DNA from: Acidobacteriota bacterium
Lineage (GTDB): Bacteria; Acidobacteriota; JAAYUB01; JAMOQF01
Assembly: GCA_027064125.1 (NCBI GenBank)
Contig: JAMOQF010000110.1
Coordinates: 1 to 45,855, forward strand
Length of the DNA stretch: 45,855 nucleotides
Reading direction: 5' to 3'
Position 1 is the stretch's first letter, and each line of letters begins with the position of its first letter. Below are positions 34,777 through 42,629 of this stretch, in pieces. The notes under the pieces were generated by a model. It saw nothing but the letters and a program-made list of their open reading frames with translations, had not been told where the DNA came from and did not search any database. The translations under genes and the position numbers were made by a program.

Positions 34777-36984
34777 ATGAAAAAATATTTTATACCTTTG
34801 ATTTGTGCTCTTCTATTGCTTCAAATAAATATACTGGCAGAAGAGATAAAACCCTTTTCGGGGAAATCTTATATAGTTCCATATATAAAAACCCCTCCAA
34901 AAATTGATGGGGTTTTTGAGCCAGGGGAGTGGGATAATTCTCTTGTGATAGATAAAATGTACCAGATAGAACCAGGGGATAATACGGAACCAACAGATAA
35001 AACAATTTTTCACATTTGCTACGATAGTAAAAACATCTATATTGGAATCATTGCTTCAATTAAAAAGGTAGATAAATTTCAGGCAATCCACATTTCAAGG
35101 GATGGAAGTGCAAATACTGAATTTGTTCAAGTGCTATTTGATACATTTGTCCACTATACAGAAGCCTATTCCATAATATTTAATCCATACGGTGAAATAA
35201 AAGATGGAATTTTTCAGGGACATTACACAAACACATCTCAGGATTTTGAAATATTTTCAAAGGGAAAGGTGTATAACGACAAATACATAATAGAAGCGAA
35301 AATACCGTTTAGAAACTTTAAATTTAACAATAAACCACCAATAAAATGGGGTTTTTTATTAAGTAGAATAATTCAGATGAAATCAGGGGAAGAAAACGAT
35401 TTAAGCGTAAAGATAAATAGAGACAACCCAAAAATGCTTCAGTTTGAGGATTATCTTATTTTTGAACATAAAATAAATACAAGAGGTGCATATATAATAC
35501 CTGAAATTCTACTTTCCTACAATAAAGAGGACTATACATCTACTTTTGATCCTTCATTTTCAAATTCTTTTTATAAGGGAAATATTGGACTTACCTCCTT
35601 TTTGAAATTAAACAGTGGTACAAGATTGGGAATTGCCGTAAACCCAGATTTCTCAGAAATTGAGGCAGATGACATTCACTTTGATGTAAATCACAGATTC
35701 CCAATATACTATAGTGAAAAAAGGCCCTTTTTCCTTGAATCCAGTGAAGATTTTTCAGTTATGGGGAATCTATTTTATTCAAGAAGCATTGTGGATCCCG
35801 ATTTGGGTATGAAATTTATTTCAAAGTGGGGTAAAAACACCTTTTCATCCCTCTATGCCATTGAAAGAAATATGCCAGGGGAAAGATTTGGACTGAGCGG
35901 AGACATAATAGATAATGTTCAGTGGTATCTCACAAGATATAAATACAATTTTAAAGATGACTCCTATTTGGGAGTATTTTCCATAACCAGAAAATTTGCA
36001 AATAGCACCAATACTGTTTTTGATGTAGATGGAAATTACAGAATAAATGAAAAATCCAATGTGGAGTTCATGAGTGTTATTACAAAAGACACAGGCATAA
36101 CATTAAATGACAACAGAAATCCCCTTGGGGGAAGGTGGAGTTTAGAATATATCTATAAAAGCAGATATTTTAATTTCTGGTTGCACACTTTTGGAATTAC
36201 AGATGACTATATAAATGACGGTGGATTTACATGGAGGACCAATTACTGGGAATATTCTTACGACTACGAATTTCACTATGAGGCAAAATCTGACAAGGAG
36301 TGGTTAAGAGCCGTTAAGCAACATGGGGAATTCCACATTGGACATGACTTTCAGGGAAATTTAAGTGAAAGAAGATATGGCGCCGAATATGAAATGGATA
36401 TTAAAGGTGGAAATGGCTTCCATACAGGATGGGAACACATGTATGAACTATTTGCTGATAAGGGATTCAATTATTCTAATTACAATATATTCTATTCAAA
36501 TAGATATTTAAAGTGGTTATATGTGAATATAGGTTACCTGTGGGGAGAAAAGCCCTTTTACAGTTTTTCATATCCTCAACTTGGGGACTTTCATACGATA
36601 AGAGGATGGTTTGCACTATATCCAACAAACAAATTTTCCATCACAGGAAACGTAATGTATTCAATTATGGATGGAGTACTTTCCGGGGATAAACTATATG
36701 GATATTTTAGTTCTGAATTAAAGGGAAAATATCAATACACAAAAAATAATTACACCAGGCTCCAATATATCTATAGTCACTACAATTATCCCATCTATGA
36801 AATAGAAGAGAACAATCACTTCATCCAGATTGTTCAAGTATATAATCCAAGGGATTATACAGCCCTTTACGTAGGATTCCTATATGGAAGGGATAAGTAT
36901 AATGAATATATCTATGATAGGTCTTTAGATAAAAGATATAAGTTTTTCGTAAAAATTGACTATAAATTTGACAAGGATTTTTAA
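34777..36984 (+). CDS. DUF5916 outer-membrane protein with CBM9-like N-terminal domain
   Basis: The 735-aa product has a signal peptide and a carbohydrate-binding family 9-like domain (about 35-220; 'IDGVFEPGEWDNSL', 'ICYDSKNIYIGIIA'). About 500 residues of barrel-type strands follow, with the DUF5916 signature 'VNPDFSEIEADDIHFDVNHR', 'YYSEKRPFFLESSEDF' and a C-terminal aromatic ('KIDYKFDKDF'). Such proteins sit in the outer membrane; the ligand is unknown. It follows thi4 by 80 bases and may have its own promoter; the ribosome site (ATGGAAA) is weak. Confidence 0.88.
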   Translation: MKKYFIPLICALLLLQINILAEEIKPFSGKSYIVPYIKTPPKIDGVFEPGEWDNSLVIDKMYQIEPGDNTEPTDKTIFHICYDSKNIYIGIIASIKKVDKFQAIHISRDGSANTEFVQVLFDTFVHYTEAYSIIFNPYGEIKDGIFQGHYTNTSQDFEIFSKGKVYNDKYIIEAKIPFRNFKFNNKPPIKWGFLLSRIIQMKSGEENDLSVKINRDNPKMLQFEDYLIFEHKINTRGAYIIPEILLSYNKEDYTSTFDPSFSNSFYKGNIGLTSFLKLNSGTRLGIAVNPDFSEIEADDIHFDVNHRFPIYYSEKRPFFLESSEDFSVMGNLFYSRSIVDPDLGMKFISKWGKNTFSSLYAIERNMPGERFGLSGDIIDNVQWYLTRYKYNFKDDSYLGVFSITRKFANSTNTVFDVDGNYRINEKSNVEFMSVITKDTGITLNDNRNPLGGRWSLEYIYKSRYFNFWLHTFGITDDYINDGGFTWRTNYWEYSYDYEFHYEAKSDKEWLRAVKQHGEFHIGHDFQGNLSERRYGAEYEMDIKGGNGFHTGWEHMYELFADKGFNYSNYNIFYSNRYLKWLYVNIGYLWGEKPFYSFSYPQLGDFHTIRGWFALYPTNKFSITGNVMYSIMDGVLSGDKLYGYFSSELKGKYQYTKNNYTRLQYIYSHYNYPIYEIEENNHFIQIVQVYNPRDYTALYVGFLYGRDKYNEYIYDRSLDKRYKFFVKIDYKFDKDF

Positions 36985-37013
36985 GAAATTATAGTTCTCT
37001 AAAAATAAAAATG

Positions 37014-37440
37014 GGGGATAGATCTGACCTTTATCTAAGAAATGGATTTAATAAAGGTGTCAGGCAAAAATTTAAGTAAAATTAAAAGTGCCAGGCAAAA
37101 AAAATTAAAAGTATCAGACAGAAATTGTCCCCCCCCTTCAGCTATTATGAGTTTATGGGGAGAAAAGAATTAAAAAATTTAGTGTCAGGCAGGAGATTCA
37201 AGAAAAGTTTAAGGGCTTTTAGGGCTAATAAGTAAGAGAAAAAAACCTGAAACTGACAATCACTTAATTTTTTTTGCAAAAGCAAACGATTAAAGAACGA
37301 TTAAAGGAAAACTCTTTTTTATCCTATAAGCCTTCAGTGGGCTTTTGGAGTAGGCAAGCATAAGAAAAACTTAAAATTGGCAAGGAGTTAAAAATTTTCT
37401 GACAGAGACTAACAATTAAGATTAACCCATTTCCATTTAC
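37014..37440. repeat. Dispersed repeat family, array 3
   Basis: This is the shortest copy, in the same orientation as the other two. GGGGGATAGATCTG (37014) is followed by GGTGTCAGGCA (37056), AGTGCCAGGCA (37087), AGTATCAGACA (37110) and a 'CCCCCTTCAG...GTTTATGGGGAGAAAAGAA' block (37128-37168). Then come AGTGTCAGGCA (37181), a partial unit with 'GGGCTTTTAGGGCTAATAAG' (about 37212), and a full unit with core 'TATAAGCCTTCAGTGGGCTT' at 37325. 'GCAAAAGCAAACGATTAAAG' occurs between them, as in arrays 1 and 2. Confidence 0.8.
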
Positions 37441-37470
37441 CTTTTTTCTTTTTAAAAATATCCTTTTGGT

Positions 37471-37508
37471 GTAGAATTTTTCTCTTTTAGTTTAGGGGAG
37501 GATTCTAC
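37471..37508 (+). promoter_or_regulatory. Inverted repeat around the folE2 ribosome site
   Basis: GTAGAAT (37471-37477) and ATTCTAC (37502-37508) are perfect 7-base complements. The GGGGAGG ribosome site (37495-37501) lies between them, and the second arm ends one base before ATG 37510. If transcribed as a whole, the hairpin would hinder initiation. Alternatively TAGAAT (37472-37477) is a -10 element and the match is chance. Confidence 0.4.
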
Positions 37509-37509
37509 C

Positions 37510-38289
37510 ATGAAAAAAAATATGAAAGATGTACAGAGTATGAAGGATACAAGAAATGTTTACCTGGATAAAGTTGGAATAAAGGGAATAACATATCCAA
37601 TAGTTGTAAAGGATAGGGCAAGAGGATTTCAACACACTGTTGCAAAGGTTAATATGTATGTAGACCTTCCAAAGGAATTTAAGGGAACTCATATGAGTAG
37701 ATTTTTAGAAATACTTAATAAGTATAAAAATGAGATAAGCATAATGAAGATTTCTGAAATTTTATCTGAAATGAAGGAAAGGCTAAATGCTGAAAATGCT
37801 CATCTTGAACTTGAATTTCCCTATTTTATTGAAAAAATCGCTCCCATTTCTGGAGAAAGAAGTTTGATGAATTATACGTGTTTTATTTTGGGGCAAGTTG
37901 GGAGTAAAAAGGACTTTATACAGGGTGTTGAAGTTCCCATAACCAGTTTATGTCCCTGTTCAAAGGAAATAAGTAAATATGGTGCACACAATCAGAGATC
38001 TTATGTTAAGGCATTTGTCAGAACTAAGAAATTTTTGTGGCTTGAAGAACAAATAGAAATGGTTGAAAGATGTGGAAGTTGTGAGGTATATTCCCTTTTA
38101 AAAAGAGAAGATGAAAAATATGTAACTGAAAAGGCTTATGAGAATCCGGTATTTGTGGAGGACATAGTTAGAAATCTTGTGATATTGTTTAACAAAGAAG
38201 AGAGAATAACCTGGTATAAAATTGAGGCGGAAAATTTTGAATCCATACATAATCACTCAGCATATGCTTCAGTGGAGGTAAAAAAATAG
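37510..38289 (+). CDS. folE2: GTP cyclohydrolase IB
   Basis: The 259-aa product converts GTP to 7,8-dihydroneopterin triphosphate, the first step to folates and queuosine. FolE2 motifs: 'SGERSLMNYTC', the metal-binding Cys region 'SLCPCSKEISKYGAHNQRS' and the C-terminal 'IHNHSAYASV'. Full length. ATG 37510 follows a GGGGAGG site. Unlike FolE it does not strictly need zinc, and it is common in bacteria facing zinc limitation. It is followed directly by rnhA, whose GTG start comes immediately after its stop. Confidence 0.95.
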   Translation: MKKNMKDVQSMKDTRNVYLDKVGIKGITYPIVVKDRARGFQHTVAKVNMYVDLPKEFKGTHMSRFLEILNKYKNEISIMKISEILSEMKERLNAENAHLELEFPYFIEKIAPISGERSLMNYTCFILGQVGSKKDFIQGVEVPITSLCPCSKEISKYGAHNQRSYVKAFVRTKKFLWLEEQIEMVERCGSCEVYSLLKREDEKYVTEKAYENPVFVEDIVRNLVILFNKEERITWYKIEAENFESIHNHSAYASVEVKK

Positions 38290-38739
38290 GTGAAAGAGGT
38301 AATAGCCTTTACAGATGGAGCCTGCAGTGGAAACCCTGGAATAGGGGGATGGGCATATATTTTAAAATATGGAGAACATACTAAAGAAGATTGGGGATGT
38401 GTTTTACACACAACAAATAACAGGATGGAGTTGACTGCAATAATTGAGGCTTTAAAGGCATTGAAGGAACCCTGTAAGGTTACATTATATACTGATTCCC
38501 GGTATTGTTATGATGGTTTCACCAAATGGCTTGAAATGTGGGTAAAGTGTGGATGGAAAAAATCTGATAAAAAAGAAGTTAAGAATAAAGATTTGTGGAA
38601 GTTTTTGCTGGATTTGTCGAGACTTCATAAAATTAACATGATATGGATTAATGCCTACCACAATGAAAGTTTAAATTCCTTTCCTGAAAATGATAGGGTG
38701 GATAAACTTGCTAAAAAAGCAATAAAGGATTGTAGTTGA
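38290..38739 (+). CDS. rnhA: Ribonuclease HI
   Basis: The 149-aa product degrades RNA in RNA-DNA hybrids. All four catalytic acids are visible: Asp in 'FTDGACSGNPG', Glu in 'NNRMELTAI', Asp in 'YTDSRYCYDG' and Asp in 'ENDRVDKLAKKA'. His is present in the flexible loop ('NAYHNESLN'). Typical bacterial length with the basic handle ('WVKCGWKKSDKKEVKNKDLW'). The start is GTG 38290, directly after the folE2 TAG, using the GGAGGT at 38273 inside folE2, so translation is coupled. Confidence 0.95.
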   Translation: MKEVIAFTDGACSGNPGIGGWAYILKYGEHTKEDWGCVLHTTNNRMELTAIIEALKALKEPCKVTLYTDSRYCYDGFTKWLEMWVKCGWKKSDKKEVKNKDLWKFLLDLSRLHKINMIWINAYHNESLNSFPENDRVDKLAKKAIKDCS

Positions 38740-38772
38740 AGTTGGTTAAATTTTTTTGCCTGGCATCTTTTA

Positions 38773-39126
38773 CTACTTTCTTTCTTTTAGAAAATTAAGA
38801 CCGAAGAAACCATTTGATAATAGAAGTATTGATATTATAAGAACAATCCAGTTAAAATTTTTGAAATTATTTTTGAAAAAACCTTTGAAAAAAAATCTTT
38901 CTCCTAAAATTACCAGGAGAAAAAAGATGGAAGAAAATATTATGGAATAACTGTTTGCCCTGTGAAGTATTTCCTTCTCAGATTGTGTTAATTCTTTCTT
39001 TTTTATTATAATTGGTATCAAAAGAAAAAGAAGGAGGGAAAAAATTGCAAATTCTGAATAGATAAAAAGCAATATTAAACTTATTCCCCCCACGAGGATT
39101 TCAAGGACAAATCTTTTTCTACCCAT
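38773..39126 (-). CDS. Small multi-pass membrane protein coupled to transketolase
   Basis: The 117-aa product has four hydrophobic segments (about 8-24, 25-42, 58-75 and 92-110) and a short charged loop ('KKKELTQSEKEILHRANSYS'). I do not recognise a family. ATG 39126 overlaps the transketolase stop by 8 bases (AATGGGTAG), with an AAAGGA site in the end of that gene, which supports real, coupled expression. Function unknown. Confidence 0.6.
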   Translation of the reverse strand: MGRKRFVLEILVGGISLILLFIYSEFAIFSLLLFLLIPIIIKKKELTQSEKEILHRANSYSIIFSSIFFLLVILGERFFFKGFFKNNFKNFNWIVLIISILLLSNGFFGLNFLKERK

Positions 39127-41059
39127 TTAGTTCCTTTAAAATTTTTTCAGCAATGCTTTCGGGATCGATTTTTAGATATTTTAATATATCTGAGGATTTT
39201 CCCGATGGTGGATAATTGGTGATCCCAAATGGAATCACCTTTTTTGAAATTCCCTTTTCTACAATTTTATCGCAAATAGATGCATATAGCCCTGAATGGG
39301 GATTGTGATCTTCATAAGTTATGATCAATTTTGCTTTTTTTATTTTTTCCATCAATTCATCTTCAATTTTTAAGGGACATGAAACGTTTACTACACCTAC
39401 ATCTATTCCCCTTTCTTTTAAAATTTCATATATTTTTATTGCTTTTTCCACCATGGGACCATATGTCAAAATTAAGACTTCCTTTCCCTCTCTCAATATG
39501 TCAAATTTTCCATAGTTAAATTCATATTTTTCATCGAAAAATGGGGATCCATTTTCATTTGTGATTACACTACACTTTGACCTTCCCATTGCCACACAGA
39601 AATTCCCCCATTCATTTACCACATACCTTATTACCCTGTCTGTTTGGTTGGGATCTGCAGGCACTATCACTTTGAATCCATAAAGGTTTCTAAGAAGTCC
39701 GAGATAGTCAATACACTGATGGGTTTTCCCATCCTCTCCAACATCTGAGCCGGTGTGGGTAACTATCACCTTTAAATTTGTGTTATTTATGTCATTTAAT
39801 CTCTGTTGATTGTATGTTTCATCAACTCCAAACACTCCAAAATCAGCCCAGAATGTAATCACTCCACATCTTGAGAGTGCCCCACTGCAGACTGCTGTGT
39901 GGTGTTCCATAATTCCAGATTCAAAAAAGGAATTTTTCATATTTTTTTCTATTGATGATGTTTTAACAGATCCCGCAAGATCACAATCAAATACGGCAAA
40001 AGAGTCGAGTTTATCCATATTTTTGCTTGCTATATCAAAGAGTGCCTTTCCAGATGCGGATCTATTATCGGTTTTTGTTTCTGGAGAATATAATATTGGA
40101 CTTCCAATCTCAAATATGGGCGGTAAAAGACTTTTTACCTCTTTTATTTTCTTGATTTTTTTATCCCTCATTTTCCTATATTTTTTAAGATCATTTTCAA
40201 TACCAAGTTCCTTTAGTGCCCTATCAAGTTCCTCTTCAGTAAGGGGTTTTCCGTGATATTCATGTCTATTTTCCATAAAGGATACCCCTTTTCCCATAGT
40301 GGTCCTTGCTAAAATCATTACAGGGGAGACACTATAATTTTTAGCAAATCTTATTGCTTCATAAATTTGTGAAAAATTGTGTCCGTCAATTTCAATAACA
40401 AACCACCCATCGCTTTCAAAATTTGCCTTTATGTCCTGATACATTACCCTCTGGGTTGCTCCACTTATTTGTAAATTGTTGTAGTCAACTATACAGGTTA
40501 TATTGTTTAACCCAAATTTTTTGGCAAATCTTCTTGCTTCACTTATCTGTCCCTTTTGTTGTTCTCCATCCCCCATTACCACAAATACATCTTTATTTAT
40601 CCCCTTCATTTTTTGAGAAAGTGCAAAGCCACAGGCTGCAGATAATCCCTGTCCCAGATTGCCGGTACTCCAGTCAATTCCGGGAATGTGGTTTTCAATG
40701 TGGCCTTCAAATGGAGAACCTACCTGCCTGAAATGGGCAATTGCTTCATGGAGATCAAAAAAACCAAGAGAGCCCAGAACTGAGTATACACCGGGAGAAG
40801 TGTGCCCATGGCTTATCACTATTCTATCTCTATTTAGGGAGTTAAAATTTTCAGGAGTGAAGTCCGAAAAGGCAAACAAAATGGTGTAGATGTCAACTGA
40901 ACTCATGGAACCCCCTGGATGCCCGGAGGATGCATTTGTTGTCATCTTTAAAATATTTCCCCTTTGAATTTTTGCAAATTCCTCAAGGATTTTTATATCC
41001 TCAATTTCAAGGTGTAGAGGAATAAAGTTTCTATACTTATGGGATATATCTTTTAACAT
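39119..41059 (-). CDS. tkt: Transketolase
   Basis: The 646-aa single-chain thiamine-diphosphate enzyme transfers two-carbon units in the non-oxidative pentose phosphate pathway. Visible motifs: 'SSGHPGGSMSSVDIYTILF', the ThDP motif 'VMGDGEQQKGQISEARRFAK' continuing to 'DYNNLQISG', the catalytic Glu region 'FFESGIMEHHTAV', and a C-terminal domain ending 'YPPSGKSSDILKYL'. The N- and C-terminal halves, separate genes in many archaea and some bacteria, are joined here. ATG 41059 has an AGGAG site 6 bases upstream. ThDP need ties it loosely to thi4 in the window. Confidence 0.95.
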   Translation of the reverse strand: MLKDISHKYRNFIPLHLEIEDIKILEEFAKIQRGNILKMTTNASSGHPGGSMSSVDIYTILFAFSDFTPENFNSLNRDRIVISHGHTSPGVYSVLGSLGFFDLHEAIAHFRQVGSPFEGHIENHIPGIDWSTGNLGQGLSAACGFALSQKMKGINKDVFVVMGDGEQQKGQISEARRFAKKFGLNNITCIVDYNNLQISGATQRVMYQDIKANFESDGWFVIEIDGHNFSQIYEAIRFAKNYSVSPVMILARTTMGKGVSFMENRHEYHGKPLTEEELDRALKELGIENDLKKYRKMRDKKIKKIKEVKSLLPPIFEIGSPILYSPETKTDNRSASGKALFDIASKNMDKLDSFAVFDCDLAGSVKTSSIEKNMKNSFFESGIMEHHTAVCSGALSRCGVITFWADFGVFGVDETYNQQRLNDINNTNLKVIVTHTGSDVGEDGKTHQCIDYLGLLRNLYGFKVIVPADPNQTDRVIRYVVNEWGNFCVAMGRSKCSVITNENGSPFFDEKYEFNYGKFDILREGKEVLILTYGPMVEKAIKIYEILKERGIDVGVVNVSCPLKIEDELMEKIKKAKLIITYEDHNPHSGLYASICDKIVEKGISKKVIPFGITNYPPSGKSSDILKYLKIDPESIAEKILKELNG

Positions 41060-41127
41060 TTTAAACTCCTGAAGATAATGTATTTAATCTTAAAAAGTAT
41101 ATTTTGGCCCAATTAAAAGTCAAGGAA

Positions 41128-41156
41128 AAGTGCCAGACAAAGTATGCCTGACACTT
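41128..41156 (-). terminator. Hairpin terminator after the metG-fumarase unit
   Basis: On the minus strand AAGTGTCAGGCA (41145-41156) and TGTCTGGCACTT (41128-41139) form a 12-bp stem with two G-U pairs and a 5-base loop, followed by TTCC; the U-run is short. It begins 6 bases after the fumarase beta stop. Both arms are copies of the GTGYCAGRCA motif of the dispersed repeats, facing each other. Confidence 0.6.
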
Positions 41157-41162
41157 AAAAAT

Positions 41163-41744
41163 TTATTCAGATATCAGTTCTTCATAAACTTTGCGTGATT
41201 TTTCAAGAATTTCTGTGTGTAAACTGTTTCCCTTTGAATCCATTGTGACAATTACGGGAAAATCTTCAACTTCTATTACCCAGAAGGCTTCGGGAGTTCC
41301 AAATTCTTCAAGTTTAAAAACATCTATAACCCTTTTTACCCTGGATGCAATTAGTGAACCGGCCCCTCCAACCGCATGGAAGTAAACTGCACCACATCTT
41401 TTTAGACCATCCATTGTCCTTTCCTTCATACCCCCCTTTCCAATTACACCTCTTACTTTATATTCACAGATAACTTCAGATTCATAGGGCTCTTCTCTTA
41501 TGGAAGTTGTGGGACCCGCTGCCACAAATTTATATTCATCTCCCTCTTTTTTGATTACTGGACCACAGTGATAGATTACGCCATTTTCAAGGTATTTCCT
41601 TATAAAGTCAGGTTTTTCTTCATGCATAAGTTTATGTGCCATATCCCTTGCGGTAACCATTATGCCAGATAAGGAAACTTCATCCCCTACATTTAACTTT
41701 CTTATTTCTTCTTCTGAAATTGGTATATTTAGTTTAACTTTCAT
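41163..41744 (-). CDS. Class I fumarate hydratase (or tartrate dehydratase), beta subunit
   Basis: The 193-aa product corresponds to the C-terminal domain of class I Fe-S fumarase. Motifs: 'LNVGDEVSLSGIMVTARDMAHK', 'IYHCGPVIKK', 'AAGPTTSIREEPYE', 'GVIGKGGM' and 'AVGGAGSLIASRV'. It reversibly hydrates fumarate to malate together with the alpha subunit, whose gene overlaps it by 11 bases. L-tartrate dehydratase is a close paralogue; the central-metabolism setting favours fumarase. ATG 41744 has a GAGAGGTGA site. Confidence 0.93.
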   Translation of the reverse strand: MKVKLNIPISEEEIRKLNVGDEVSLSGIMVTARDMAHKLMHEEKPDFIRKYLENGVIYHCGPVIKKEGDEYKFVAAGPTTSIREEPYESEVICEYKVRGVIGKGGMKERTMDGLKRCGAVYFHAVGGAGSLIASRVKRVIDVFKLEEFGTPEAFWVIEVEDFPVIVTMDSKGNSLHTEILEKSRKVYEELISE

Positions 41745-42606
41745 AACTCACCTCTCCATTTTTTATAATCATGGTTTTTCTCCTATATGCCCAGCAGTTG
41801 TAGACCACTGATACATAAAATGTTGCTGGATGCCTGTGTTGGGCATCTATAAATACATCAAGTACAGTTGTTTTTCCACCAAAACCCATGGGACCTATTC
41901 CCATTGCGTTTAATTTTTCTTCAAGTTCTCTTTCCATTTCGTCAAGTATTGGGTTTTCATTTTTTGATCCAATTTTTCTGAAGAGATTTTTTTTGGCAAG
42001 CATGTAGGAAGTTGTTCTATCTCCACCAATTCCAACTGATATGGTTCCAGGTGCACATCCATACCCCTGGGCTTTAAAAACTGCATCAATTACACATTTT
42101 TTTACACCTTTCATGTCTCTTCCAGCATTTAAGTTTATGTCAGGTAGTTTGTACTGTATTCCCACATTTTCAGAACCACCACCTTTAAGTAGCAATTTCA
42201 CTTCAACATAGTCCTTATCCCAGGTTGTAAAGTGAAAATAAGGGGCGTTTTTACCTGTGTTATCTCCTGAATTTTTCCCGGATACGGGATCTACAGCATT
42301 GGGTCTTAAGTAATATTTTCTTGTTGCTTCTCTTGCAGCCCATATTCCGCTTTCAATATAGGGTTTTTGCTTTTCTCCATCGGGAAGGTATATGAAGTAA
42401 TTCACTGTACCTGTATCCTGACAGATGGGAGTTGAATTTTCCCTTGCCATCTCTACATCTTCTAAAATTGTCTTAAATACTGCTTTTGCAGGAGTGCCTT
42501 CATCTTCAATTTCATATGCCTCCCGCAGTCTTTTCTCTACATCGGGAGGCAGGTCAGTTGAGGCCTGTCTAATAAGTTCCAAAAAATGCTCCTTTAATTC
42601 CATCAT
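41734..42606 (-). CDS. Class I fumarate hydratase (or tartrate dehydratase), alpha subunit
   Basis: The 290-aa product carries the oxygen-sensitive [4Fe-4S] cluster. Three ligand cysteines are visible: 'STPICQDTGTVNYF', 'GYGCAPGTISVGIGGDRTTS' and 'VVYNCWAYRRK'. 'LLKGGGSENVGIQYKLP' is the usual substrate-site stretch. Start ATG 42606 (a second ATG follows at once) has a GAGGTG site. It is co-transcribed with metG (23 bases upstream) and the beta subunit; the pairing with metG has no obvious biochemical logic. Confidence 0.94.
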   Translation of the reverse strand: MMELKEHFLELIRQASTDLPPDVEKRLREAYEIEDEGTPAKAVFKTILEDVEMARENSTPICQDTGTVNYFIYLPDGEKQKPYIESGIWAAREATRKYYLRPNAVDPVSGKNSGDNTGKNAPYFHFTTWDKDYVEVKLLLKGGGSENVGIQYKLPDINLNAGRDMKGVKKCVIDAVFKAQGYGCAPGTISVGIGGDRTTSYMLAKKNLFRKIGSKNENPILDEMERELEEKLNAMGIGPMGFGGKTTVLDVFIDAQHRHPATFYVSVVYNCWAYRRKTMIIKNGEVSYES

Positions 42607-42629
42607 GGCGTCACCTCGCTATATTTTAA

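Larger units (their letters stand above)
36985..37509. other. 525-bp noncoding region with repeat array 3
   Basis: This co-directional spacer is filled by the dispersed repeat family (37014-37440) and the folE2 leader. No coding sequence is seen. Confidence 0.7.
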
